From Dyella_B sp035486915 (GTDB lineage: Bacteria; Pseudomonadota; Gammaproteobacteria; Xanthomonadales; Rhodanobacteraceae), in NCBI RefSeq assembly GCF_035486915.1, contig NZ_DATHMR010000077.1, positions 1 to 50,769 of the forward strand: a stretch of DNA of 50,769 nucleotides. The letters run 5' to 3'. The notes below the pieces were generated by a model. The model was not told the origin of the DNA, made no database searches, and saw nothing but the letters and a program-made list of their open reading frames with translations. Of this stretch, positions 1-7,681 are shown one piece after another; the first letter of the stretch is position 1, and every line of letters starts with the position of its first letter. The position numbers and the translations under genes were made by a program.

Positions 1-599
1 GCCAGCGCAGCTTGCAGACGATTGGCTACATGCCCGGGCACCTCCTTGTTCACGCGGACCGTTCGCTTGCCGAGGCTTGTGTAAAATTCGTCGACGCGCT
101 CGATCGTATCTTTCGATGTCTTTGCGCCGCCGACAATCTCGACCAACGGGACCAGATGCGGGGGGTTGAAAGGATGACCGAGGACGCAGCGCTCGGGATG
201 ATTTGTGCATGCCGACTGGATTTCGCTCATCGTCAAACCCGATGAGCTTGAAGCGATGATGACGTTGGCAGGCAGCAATTCGTCCAGTTGACGATAGAGC
301 GTTTTCTTGAAGTCGATTTTCTCGGGGCCGTTTTCCTGCACGAGGTCGGCGTCCTTCACAGCGTCAGCAAGCGAGGCGGTGAATGACAGCCGATCCTGTG
401 AGGCACCCGGTGCGAGGCCGAGTCGTTGCAGTGCCGGCCATGCGGTTGAAACGAAGTGTCTCAGCGCTGCTTCCGCGCCCGGCGCAACGTCGGTTGCTAC
501 GACATCAAGACCCTTGGCAAGGAAGAGTGAGGCCCAGCTGGCACCGATGACTCCGGTGCCGATAATGGCAACGCGACGAATGGGCTTGTGTTGTGACAT
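1..599 (-). CDS. 3-hydroxyacyl-CoA dehydrogenase family protein (partial, 3' end outside window)
   Basis: About 199 N-terminal residues are visible; the C-terminus lies beyond the window edge. The start MSQHKPIRR leads straight into a Rossmann fold with the nucleotide-binding motif GTGVIG (residues 14-19). Further on comes HPFNPP, which carries the catalytic His of the 3-hydroxyacyl-CoA dehydrogenase superfamily, then a conserved PGHVANR segment. Members oxidise 3-hydroxyacyl-CoA, and short relatives act on L-carnitine or L-gulonate with NAD; the substrate here is not determined. The start is fixed by one base of spacing from the stop of the upstream YWTD-propeller gene, so the two are almost certainly co-transcribed and translationally coupled. 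Confidence 0.85.
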   Translation of the reverse strand, partial: MSQHKPIRRVAIIGTGVIGASWASLFLAKGLDVVATDVAPGAEAALRHFVSTAWPALQRLGLAPGASQDRLSFTASLADAVKDADLVQENGPEKIDFKKTLYRQLDELLPANVIIASSSSGLTMSEIQSACTNHPERCVLGHPFNPPHLVPLVEIVGGAKTSKDTIERVDEFYTSLGKRTVRVNKEVPGHVANRLQAAL

Positions 600-600
600 C

Positions 601-1530
601 TCACTTCTCCTTGGGAATTTCGGCGTATGCGATGCCGGCCAGGTTGCCCTGCGCGTAACGGACGTTCTCCTTATCGGATCCATCGAGCCGTGCGGAGTAA
701 ATCGATCCCCCAAGATCGGTCACATACATCCGGTCGGTTGCCACATTCAGGGCAATGCCAATGCCTTCCATCAGATGCCGGATAAGGATCTGTGGTTCGG
801 CCGGCTTGTTGTCGATGGAGGCGCGATTGACGGTATTGCCGCGCGGCGCATCGCCCCGATCCGTCCAGTACAGCACGCGGTTTTCCGCATCGAGCTCAAG
901 ATCGATTGGCTCCGGCAGACCGTCGAAGAAAACCTCGATGTCGGTTCTGCTCGCTGCAGTTTGGCCTACGGGAATGTCGAGATTGGCGCGGAAGATACGA
1001 CCGAGCCCCGCTTTATCGGGGCCCTTTTGCGTCCAGTAGATCTGTCCGCGTTTCGCATCGATCGTTAACCCAACGCACCAACGTTTCGGATCCCGGCTAT
1101 CGGATTCACCATGGCCAGATTCAACAAGCGTTTCCAATTGCGAGCCATCAAGGTTGCAGCGCATGACGCGCATGCCTTCGCGGTCGCACCAATAAAGTTT
1201 GCCCGCGCTCTTGTCGGCGATGATCTGCTTCGGCGTATGGGTGTCGCCCTTCGCGACGATGGTCGTCCGGTTCTTGCCGTCGATATCGGCGCGCTCGATC
1301 GATCCGTCGTTTAGATTTGGCACACCCATGTTGGTCCAATAGATGTGGCCCGCTTCAACGTCGACGACGATGCCATCGGGCAAGCGACAGTCCGTCACGA
1401 TGGTTTTTTTGTCGGAACCATCCGTATTCATGGAGTGGATGTGCCCGGCGTTTAGCTCAAGCACGAAGAGACGAGATACGGTGGCGTTAGCGGCAGCGCT
1501 TCGATGGTTTTCTTTGATAGCTTCGGACAT
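601..1530 (-). CDS. YWTD-type six-bladed beta-propeller protein (LDL-receptor class B-like)
   Basis: A 309-residue protein without an obvious signal peptide. It contains regularly spaced YWTN, YWCD, YWTQ and YWTD motifs, each near the end of a roughly 40-50 residue repeat with a following R-A-D/N-x-D-G turn. This is the LDL-receptor class B / SMP-30-like propeller pattern. Known bacterial relatives are poorly characterised; lactonase-like or ligand-binding roles are both possible. The ATG at 1530 is preceded by AGGTG. It is the first gene of a two-gene operon with the 3-hydroxyacyl-CoA dehydrogenase, which suggests the propeller acts on the same small hydroxy-acid or lactone pathway (inference). 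Confidence 0.8.
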   Translation of the reverse strand: MSEAIKENHRSAAANATVSRLFVLELNAGHIHSMNTDGSDKKTIVTDCRLPDGIVVDVEAGHIYWTNMGVPNLNDGSIERADIDGKNRTTIVAKGDTHTPKQIIADKSAGKLYWCDREGMRVMRCNLDGSQLETLVESGHGESDSRDPKRWCVGLTIDAKRGQIYWTQKGPDKAGLGRIFRANLDIPVGQTAASRTDIEVFFDGLPEPIDLELDAENRVLYWTDRGDAPRGNTVNRASIDNKPAEPQILIRHLMEGIGIALNVATDRMYVTDLGGSIYSARLDGSDKENVRYAQGNLAGIAYAEIPKEK

Positions 1531-1735
1531 GCAGCACCTGTGTGGCGCTCTGACACGACATCGTTCAGAGCTCTGCCGTTACGGTGCAGCGAAGAGTGGT
1601 TGCCGTATAGAACGAAACTATCATCGCAAGAATGATTGTGTTTCTACTCGATGTGTCGAGCCGAAGCACATCGGTCACGTCTTGGTTGTTATTTGGTTTT
1701 TGCTTCGTTTTGAACGTAAGCGCGAGAAGCGATGT

Positions 1736-2044
1736 TCAGTAGTAGCGCGGAATCGGGCCGACCTGCGGCGTGACGCGATCGCTTAAATCGAACATGACTT
1801 CATCGACATAGCACCAGCCCCAACCTTCCGGCGGATCGTAGCCTTCGATGATAGGGTGTTTGGTGTGATGGAAGTGCGCGGTTGCATGACGGTTTGGTGA
1901 CTGATCGCAACAGCCCACGTGACCGCACGTGCGACACAGGCGCAAGTGCAGCCAGGTGTCTCCCGACTTGAGACATTCCTCGCAGCCGCGCGTATGCGGC
2001 GTGACATCTCGGATAGACGCAAAATGGGGACAATGGGTGGTCAT
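1736..2044 (-). CDS. UBP-type zinc finger (ZnF-UBP) domain protein
   Basis: A 102-residue protein that is almost entirely one ZnF-UBP domain. Candidate zinc ligands are C5, H7, C21, C24, C37, C40, C45/C46, H53, H57 and H60, followed by the aromatic WGWCYVDE strand. In eukaryotes this fold binds the free C-terminus of ubiquitin; bacterial single-domain versions exist but have no agreed function. I chose the ATG at 2044 because GGAG sits 8-10 nt upstream, and the 46 extra in-frame residues upstream look like non-coding translation. It lies 32 nt downstream of the cupin gene on the same strand, so the two probably form an operon. Confidence 0.8.
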   Translation of the reverse strand: MTTHCPHFASIRDVTPHTRGCEECLKSGDTWLHLRLCRTCGHVGCCDQSPNRHATAHFHHTKHPIIEGYDPPEGWGWCYVDEVMFDLSDRVTPQVGPIPRYY

Positions 2045-2076
2045 CGGGCACTCCGCAGACGGCGAATGAAGCGCAA

Positions 2077-2550
2077 TTAATGACGCTTGGAAATGCGCGG
2101 ATCGTTGTCGGGGTCGACGTAGTCCATGCCCAAAGGACCTATCGCAGTGACTTGGCTTATATATTCGCCAGATTTTGCCCAATGGAAGTGGGATTGGTTG
2201 CCCGGCAGTATCACGACGCTTCCTGGCGCGTAAGCAACCAATTTACTTTCATCAAACTCTTCTCCAAGCCCGATGTAGAACACGCCCGATATCACCGTGT
2301 AGATGCGGTCTTCGGGATGTTTGTGCGGCATCATTTTCACATCGCCCGGCACCCTTACACGGATCGTATAAGGCCCTGGTTTGGACGGATCGCCCACGAG
2401 GATCGCGAGACCGACACCCGGCGGGTATGCCGCGAATGTCGTCCACTTGATCTCGTCGCTTCGGATCGCATGAAATCGATCCTGATCTGGCTGATGGATG
2501 CGACTGATTTGTGTAGCACCCGTCTTTTTGGTTTCTGACGCACGCACCAT
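2077..2550 (-). CDS. Small cupin-domain protein
   Basis: A 157-residue single-domain cupin. The first metal motif is MPHKHPEDR (H76, H78, E80) and the second is PGNQSHFHW (H121, H123), with the conserved Gly-rich turn before each. This is enough for a metal site of the kind seen in mono-cupin isomerases, dioxygenases and ligand sensors; the reaction cannot be told. The ATG at 2550 is preceded by a near-perfect Shine-Dalgarno AAGGAGG 4 nt away, so the longer upstream frame is rejected. It is first in a pair with the zinc-finger gene and divergent from the Tat-exported hydrolase at 3090. Confidence 0.8.
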   Translation of the reverse strand: MVRASETKKTGATQISRIHQPDQDRFHAIRSDEIKWTTFAAYPPGVGLAILVGDPSKPGPYTIRVRVPGDVKMMPHKHPEDRIYTVISGVFYIGLGEEFDESKLVAYAPGSVVILPGNQSHFHWAKSGEYISQVTAIGPLGMDYVDPDNDPRISKRH

Positions 2551-3089
2551 GACATCCTCCTTCGAGGCGAAACGGTATTGCCCCGTTACAACCATGGAAA
2601 ACGCAAAAAGGTCAGAGTTAGTTCCTATACGAAAAAGTACTCTGCGCCCTTTTTTCGCGCTAGTCCACTCCGCAAGCCGCAGATTGTTGCTAAATGGACG
2701 ATTGTTCGACAAATTGGATATCCAGGCTGTCTGAGTGCGTAAAACGGCATCCGCGTAAAAGCATCATTTTTAGTCAAAATGATGTTGAAAGTGACAGCGC
2801 TTGTGCGCCTAAAGAGTCCATTCTTCAGCCTGAGCTGGAGGCGAAGTTTGATTAACGTGTCCATGAGTACATTTGGACGAGACAGAAAGCTTGCACCCGG
2901 ATAGTTAGTTGCTCGGCCTACATAGAACGCCCTGTATGCATGCTTGCCCCAGCAGGCACTGTTCGACACAAGGTATTGGGCATCACGAAGACGATGAAGC
3001 AAATACGTCGCGATTATTTTCCAGGATCTGGTCATTCATCTGCATTGAGGGCCAGGTATATTTCGCGTCTCCCTTATCGGAGGGTTGCC
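2551..3089. other. 539-nt divergent intergenic region
   Basis: No convincing gene. The region separates the minus-strand cupin start from the plus-strand hydrolase start and must hold both promoters. Short frames crossing it have no ribosome-binding site and no recognisable protein pattern. The clearest structure is a perfect 9-bp inverted repeat at 2762-2784. Confidence 0.6.
2762..2784. promoter_or_regulatory. Operator-like inverted repeat CATCATTTT-5-AAAATGATG
   Basis: Arms at 2762-2770 and 2776-2784 are perfectly complementary, 9 bp each, with a 5-nt centre. The repeat is AT-rich and sits about 210 nt upstream of the cupin start and 305 nt upstream of the hydrolase start. The symmetry suits a dimeric repressor site. 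No U-tract follows, so it does not read as a terminator. Confidence 0.35.
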
Positions 3090-4100
3090 ATGAATAGTAA
3101 AGATAAAGTCGACGTCCTCTGCGCGTCGCGTCGTAAGGTAGTGATCGGCGCCAGTGCGGTAGCTGCTGCCTCCATCGCGATACCCCTGCTTTCTTCGACA
3201 GGCGCAGCGAGCGCGGCGCCCGCGAATTCAACGCATCCATCCACTCAAGGCCGACAGATGATGAGCAGCAAGATTGTCACGAAAGATGGTGTTGAAATCT
3301 TCTATAAAGATTGGGGTCCGAAAGACGCGCAGCCTGTCGTGTTTCACCATGGCTGGCCCTTGTCGTCGGATGACTGGGACACGCAGATGCTGTTCTTCGT
3401 TGCCAACGGCTATCGCGTCGTCGCGCATGACCGGCGTGGCCACGGTCGCTCCTCGCAAGTGGACACCGGTCATGACATGGACCATTACGCGGCCGACGCC
3501 TCCGCAGTGGCCGAGCATCTGGATCTAAGAAATGCGATCCACATCGGCCATTCGACGGGTGGCGGCGAGGTGGCGCGCTATGTCGCGAAGTATGGCGAGC
3601 CTCAGGGACGCGTCGCCAAGGCGGTGCTTCTCGCCTCCGTTCCTCCGCTCATGCTCAAGACCGCGAACAACCCGGACGGCACTCCCATCGACGTATTCGA
3701 TGGCCTTCGCAAGGCGCTAGCGGCCAATCGGGCGCAATTTTTCCTCGATGTTCCTTCAGGCCCGTTTTATGGCTTCAACAGAGCCGGCGCAAAGGCCTCG
3801 CAGGGAATCATCCAGAATTGGTGGCGCCAGGGAATGATGGGCAGCGCGCTCGCGCACTACGAAGGCATCAAGGCCTTTTCGGAGACAGATCAAACGGACG
3901 ATCTGAAAGCGATCACGGTACCAACCCTCGTGATGCAGGGCGACGACGATCAAATCGTTCCGTACAAAGACGCTTCATTACTGCAGGCCAAACTGCTCAA
4001 GAATGCCACGCTCAAAATCTATCCGGGTTTCCCACACGGGTTGATGACGACTCACGCGGATGTCATCAATACCGACATTCTGGCCTTCATCAAGCGCTAG
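3090..4100 (+). CDS. Tat-exported alpha/beta hydrolase, non-heme haloperoxidase/perhydrolase-like
   Basis: A 336-residue alpha/beta hydrolase. The N-terminus has a twin-arginine signal (SRRKVV at residues 13-18, then an Ala-rich hydrophobic stretch), unusual because many family members are cytosolic. The catalytic triad is visible: nucleophile S155 in GHSTGGGE, acid D287 in GDDDQIVP and H316 in FPHGL, with the oxyanion-hole segment HHGWPLS. These features match cofactor-free haloperoxidases/perhydrolases and aryl esterases. I chose the ATG at 3090 for its GGAGG ribosome site 6 nt upstream and the intact Tat signal. It is monocistronic, followed by a GC-rich hairpin. Confidence 0.85.
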   Translation: MNSKDKVDVLCASRRKVVIGASAVAAASIAIPLLSSTGAASAAPANSTHPSTQGRQMMSSKIVTKDGVEIFYKDWGPKDAQPVVFHHGWPLSSDDWDTQMLFFVANGYRVVAHDRRGHGRSSQVDTGHDMDHYAADASAVAEHLDLRNAIHIGHSTGGGEVARYVAKYGEPQGRVAKAVLLASVPPLMLKTANNPDGTPIDVFDGLRKALAANRAQFFLDVPSGPFYGFNRAGAKASQGIIQNWWRQGMMGSALAHYEGIKAFSETDQTDDLKAITVPTLVMQGDDDQIVPYKDASLLQAKLLKNATLKIYPGFPHGLMTTHADVINTDILAFIKR

Positions 4101-4108
4101 TGATGGCA

Positions 4109-4133
4109 CGGCCTCTCCGATAAGGAGAGGCCG
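4109..4133 (+). terminator. Hairpin terminator candidate after the Tat hydrolase
   Basis: Perfect 10-bp stem CGGCCTCTCC (4109-4118) with GGAGAGGCCG (4124-4133) and loop GATAA, 9 nt after the stop codon. There is no U-tract, so termination may be factor-dependent or the hairpin may act as a 3' stabiliser. The 271 nt from here to the next gene hold no further structure that I can support. Confidence 0.5.
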
Positions 4134-4404
4134 CACCCCCGCGCTCCGATGTCTGAGCGGCTTCCTTGCGGCAGCGCCGTGCCTCTTCCCCTAGCTCGTC
4201 GCTAAGGGGCTGCATAAATGTTCCACTTATTGCTTTCAATTGTTTGACGTCACGCTAACGCGTCGGTGGGCATCCCGAAGGCCAGAACATTCGATACGGA
4301 CAGTGAGGGGTTTCGCCGGGCATTTTGGCCTCCTCTTCAGCGTTGCCTAAACAATCCGCGCCCTTGGGTATGGCGTAGAATGGAGTCCCCTCACCGCTCG
4401 AGTA

Positions 4405-6735
4405 ATGGTTATGGCCGACGAGACGAAGGTGCCTGGCGTTGGCACGTACGATGGTCCCGCCGGTGGATGGGGCGCGCTGCGCGCTGTCGCGAAAGCATTG
4501 CAGGGCCAACTCGCTGTCGGGCGCGAAACCTCCGCACTCCGACGCGTAAATCAGCCGCATGGTTTTGACTGCCCGGGTTGCGCGTGGCCCGATCCCAAGG
4601 AAACGAGCTCGTTCGAGTTTTGCGAGAACGGCGCCAAAGCCGTTTCGTGGGAAGCGACGGCGAAGCGAGTGAAACCGGAGTTCTTCGCTGCCAATACGGT
4701 GTCGTCACTTTGGCATTTGACGGACTATGCGCTGGAAGGCCTTGGCCGCATTACGCATCCGATGGCGTACGACGCCGGTAGCGATACCTATGTGCCCATC
4801 GCGTGGGAGGAAGCGGCAAGGCGCATTGGCTCTGCGCTCAACGCGCTGCCGGATCCCAACATGGCGGAGTTTTACACCTCCGGCCGTGCATCGAATGAAG
4901 CGGCCTTTCTTTATCAGATTTTCGTTCGGGAATATGGCTCCAACAATTTTCCCGATTGCTCGAATATGTGCCACGAGGCGACGAGCGTCGGTCTTCCGCA
5001 ATCGATCGGTGTCGGTAAAGGTACCGTGACACTAGAAGACTTCGATCACTGCGATGCCCTCTTCTGCATTGGTCACAATCCTGGGACCAATCACCCCCGC
5101 ATGCTGAGCACGCTTCGCGAAGTCGCCAAACGCGGCGTACCCATTGTGGCGATCAACCCGCTGCCCGAGCGTGGACTTGAGCGATTCACTGCGCCGCAGG
5201 ATCCGGTTGAAATGGTGGCGGGTCTTTCCACGCCGCTGGCTTCAACGTTCTACCAAATCAAATGCGGCGGTGATTTGGGGTTCCTTAAAGGGATGATGAA
5301 GTGGCTGTTTGAAGAGGATGCACGCGACCTTGAAGGTGGCGGTTCCGGTTTGATCGATTGGGAATTCATCAGAGAACATACGATCGGTATCGATGCGCTT
5401 AGAGCGGATATCGACAGCACGCGATGGGAAGACATCGAAATCAAATCAGGCTTGACGCGCGCCCAGGTTGAAGACGTCGCGCGAATCTATGGACAGGCCA
5501 AGCGCGTGATCGTGTGTTACGGCATGGGCATTACCCAACACGCGCATGGCACGGAAAACGTGCAGCAAATCGCCAATCTTTTGATGTTGCGGGGAAACAT
5601 CGGGCGCGAAGGCGCTGGTATTTGTCCCTTGCGCGGTCATTCGAATGTTCAAGGCAATCGCACCGTGGGCATTACCGAAAAGCCGGATGATGCGCTTGTG
5701 GCAGGTATCGAGCGTGCGTTTGGGTTCAGTCCGCCCAAACATCACGGGCATGATGCGGTACGCGCGATTCAGGCGATTCGCGATGGCCATTCCAAGGTAC
5801 TGCTGTGTTTGGGCGGGAATCTTGCGGTGGCGATGTCCGATCCTGACGCGACGTTCGAAGCAATGCGCAAGCTCGACTTGTCGGTGCATATTGCCACGAA
5901 GCTCAATCGGTCCCACCTGATCATCGGTAAAGAAGCCATCCTTTTGCCCTGTCTCGGCCGCACCGAGCAGGATTTGCAGGGCAGCGGCGCTCAATCGGTT
6001 ACCGTCGAAGATTCGATGTCGATGGTGCATGCCTCCGAAGGTGGCCTGATGCCTGCGTCCGAGCATTTGCGCTCGGAACCGTGGATCGTTGCGCAGATAG
6101 CCAAAGCGACGTTACCGAATACGCGCGTGGATTGGGACGCACTGGTCGGTGACTACGACCGCATCCGCGACAAGATCGAGGTGGTCTATCCCGCCTTCAA
6201 GGATTACAACGAGCGCATCCGCCACCCGGGCGGCTTTCGTTTGTATATCCCAGCGTGCGAGCGCAAGTGGGCAACCTTCGATGGCAAGGCTCATTTTCTT
6301 ATCGCGCGTTCCATAGACGAAGATCCGCAGCTTGTCGGCACGTACCTGACATTGACGACGGTGCGGTCGCACGATCAATACAACACCACGATTTACAGCT
6401 TGAACGATCGTTATCGCGGCATTACCGGGCGACGCGATGTGATCTTCATCCACCCCGACGATCTGAAGGCATCGGGTTTATCGCACGGCGAGCGCATCGA
6501 TGTAGAAGTGATCGGTCCCGGCGCGGTTGCGCACGATGGCACGCCTCGCGCTGTGCGTGGTTTCATCGCCGTCAGCTATCCCATCGCACAAGGTACGGTG
6601 GCCATGTATTACCCCGAAGGAAACTGCCTGGTCGGATTGGAAAACTTCGATCAGGAATCGGGTACGCCTTCGTATAAATCGGTGCCTGTTGCGCTTCGTG
6701 CGTCGACGAAGACCAACGTGCCGCTCGACGTCTAA
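4405..6735 (+). CDS. ydeP: YdeP/FdhF-family molybdopterin oxidoreductase
   Basis: A 776-residue protein, close to the roughly 760 residues of E. coli YdeP. The N-terminal GFDCPGCAWPDP segment followed by FEFCENG provides three closely spaced Cys, the reduced iron-sulfur signature of this subfamily. YTSGRASNEAAF, SNMCHEAT and GHNPGTNHPRM mark the bis-MGD-binding core. The C-terminal third (HDQYNTTIYSLNDRYRG) is the MGD-dinucleotide-binding domain. E. coli YdeP is linked to acid resistance; its substrate is unknown. There is no Tat signal, so it is cytoplasmic. A second ATG at 4411 is possible, and neither has a strong ribosome site. The gene stands alone. Confidence 0.9.
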   Translation: MVMADETKVPGVGTYDGPAGGWGALRAVAKALQGQLAVGRETSALRRVNQPHGFDCPGCAWPDPKETSSFEFCENGAKAVSWEATAKRVKPEFFAANTVSSLWHLTDYALEGLGRITHPMAYDAGSDTYVPIAWEEAARRIGSALNALPDPNMAEFYTSGRASNEAAFLYQIFVREYGSNNFPDCSNMCHEATSVGLPQSIGVGKGTVTLEDFDHCDALFCIGHNPGTNHPRMLSTLREVAKRGVPIVAINPLPERGLERFTAPQDPVEMVAGLSTPLASTFYQIKCGGDLGFLKGMMKWLFEEDARDLEGGGSGLIDWEFIREHTIGIDALRADIDSTRWEDIEIKSGLTRAQVEDVARIYGQAKRVIVCYGMGITQHAHGTENVQQIANLLMLRGNIGREGAGICPLRGHSNVQGNRTVGITEKPDDALVAGIERAFGFSPPKHHGHDAVRAIQAIRDGHSKVLLCLGGNLAVAMSDPDATFEAMRKLDLSVHIATKLNRSHLIIGKEAILLPCLGRTEQDLQGSGAQSVTVEDSMSMVHASEGGLMPASEHLRSEPWIVAQIAKATLPNTRVDWDALVGDYDRIRDKIEVVYPAFKDYNERIRHPGGFRLYIPACERKWATFDGKAHFLIARSIDEDPQLVGTYLTLTTVRSHDQYNTTIYSLNDRYRGITGRRDVIFIHPDDLKASGLSHGERIDVEVIGPGAVAHDGTPRAVRGFIAVSYPIAQGTVAMYYPEGNCLVGLENFDQESGTPSYKSVPVALRASTKTNVPLDV

Positions 6736-6791
6736 GAGATTATTCAAAGTCTTTTCTGCTGCGCTGCGAATTTCAAATGTGCGCGGATTCG

Positions 6792-6819
6792 CTCCCTCCC
6801 CTGCAAGCATGGGAGGGAG
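6792..6819 (+). terminator. Strong hairpin after ydeP
   Basis: Perfect 9-bp stem CTCCCTCCC (6792-6800) with GGGAGGGAG (6811-6819) and a 10-nt loop, 56 nt beyond the ydeP stop. No U-tract follows on either strand. It lies between the convergent ydeP and the 6890-7558 gene, so it may block read-through in both directions. Confidence 0.45.
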
Positions 6820-6889
6820 TAGATGCCGCTTCGCTGAGACTCTCCGAGCTGGTTTGAAAGTTCACTCTCGATATCAACGCACGAGCGCA

Positions 6890-7558
6890 CTAACGATGAT
6901 GATCTTGCTCATCGTTGGCAAATGGATCGCTACGAACCCCCATCCCGCCACCTCCCATGCCACCGCCGCCCATCCCGGCACCGCCACGCTTCCCCTCTTC
7001 CTTCGAACCGCCCTCTCCTTTTCCACGCGATGCGGAAGGACGCAGCGGGCCTTGTTTGGGAATGGATAGATGTTGCGGCACGGGTTCAAGGTCCAGCACT
7101 TCGCGTATGAAGTTGCGCAACGACACCACCAGTTCTGCCGTGTGAACAGGGCGTCCGGCGATGAGTTCCGTCGCGGCAGTCGTAGCAAGCTTCACTTGTT
7201 CTTCCGTGCCAAGAAGAATGATGTCGGACAAGGCAGCCTCAACCGCATCGCGCATCCGCCTTGAGCGATCGGAACCGATCTGCGCCCTCTCATTATCGGC
7301 ATTTTCTTCGCGGCGCTTCAGATCACGCAGATGAGTGGGGTCCACGGCGAGGTTGCCCGTAAAGGAGCCGCCGAGCGTCTTATACGCAGCAATAAGCGTG
7401 CGCAAACGCTCGTTGATCTGGCGATTATCCCGCTCCCGTTTGTGCTGCACCGTCTGCATCAGCAACAGGCGTATGCCTACCATGATCAGCGAGACAACGG
7501 CCAGACCCACGAGCGTCGAAAGGAGTGCCTGCCACGAGCTGAAATCGAGGTTGCGCAT
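6890..7558 (-). CDS. Membrane-anchored protein of unknown function with Gly/Met-rich tail
   Basis: A 222-residue protein. Residues 10-35 form one transmembrane segment (LLSTLVGLAVVSLIMVGIRL), then a charged helical region (about 36-165) with heptad-like spacing predicted to be cytoplasmic. A Pro/Lys/Glu-rich linker leads to a low-complexity tail with the repeated unit GGGGM. The ATG at 7558 follows GGAGG at 5-nt spacing. I do not recognise the family. It is transcribed alone, leftwards, convergent with ydeP. No catalytic motif is visible; the single anchor plus helical domain would fit a scaffold role, but this is a guess. Confidence 0.7.
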   Translation of the reverse strand: MRNLDFSSWQALLSTLVGLAVVSLIMVGIRLLLMQTVQHKRERDNRQINERLRTLIAAYKTLGGSFTGNLAVDPTHLRDLKRREENADNERAQIGSDRSRRMRDAVEAALSDIILLGTEEQVKLATTAATELIAGRPVHTAELVVSLRNFIREVLDLEPVPQHLSIPKQGPLRPSASRGKGEGGSKEEGKRGGAGMGGGGMGGGGMGVRSDPFANDEQDHHR

Positions 7559-7629
7559 AGGGACCTCCGGAGGATCGCCCCTAGTCTAATCGGCTGCGGC
7601 ACACCTTTCGAATGCCCAGTCTTCAAATA

Positions 7630-7661
7630 ACAAGGGCCGCGCACGAAGGCGTGACCCTTGT
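7630..7661 (-). terminator. Terminator candidate after the first TonB receptor
   Basis: Stem ACAAGGG (7630-7636) with CCCTTGT (7655-7661) contains a smaller nested CACG/CGTG stem. Read on the minus strand it starts about 20 nt after the receptor stop and is followed by TATTTG, a weak U-rich run. It would end operon A. Confidence 0.5.
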
Positions 7662-7681
7662 CCTCATACAGTAAGCGCAAA

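Noticed and set aside
307..1068. 253-residue plus-strand open frame
   Set aside because: Antisense across two clear minus-strand genes; low-complexity Arg/Ser content and no family pattern.
5446..6066. 206-residue minus-strand open frame
   Set aside because: Lies inside ydeP on the other strand; no ribosome site or recognisable motif.
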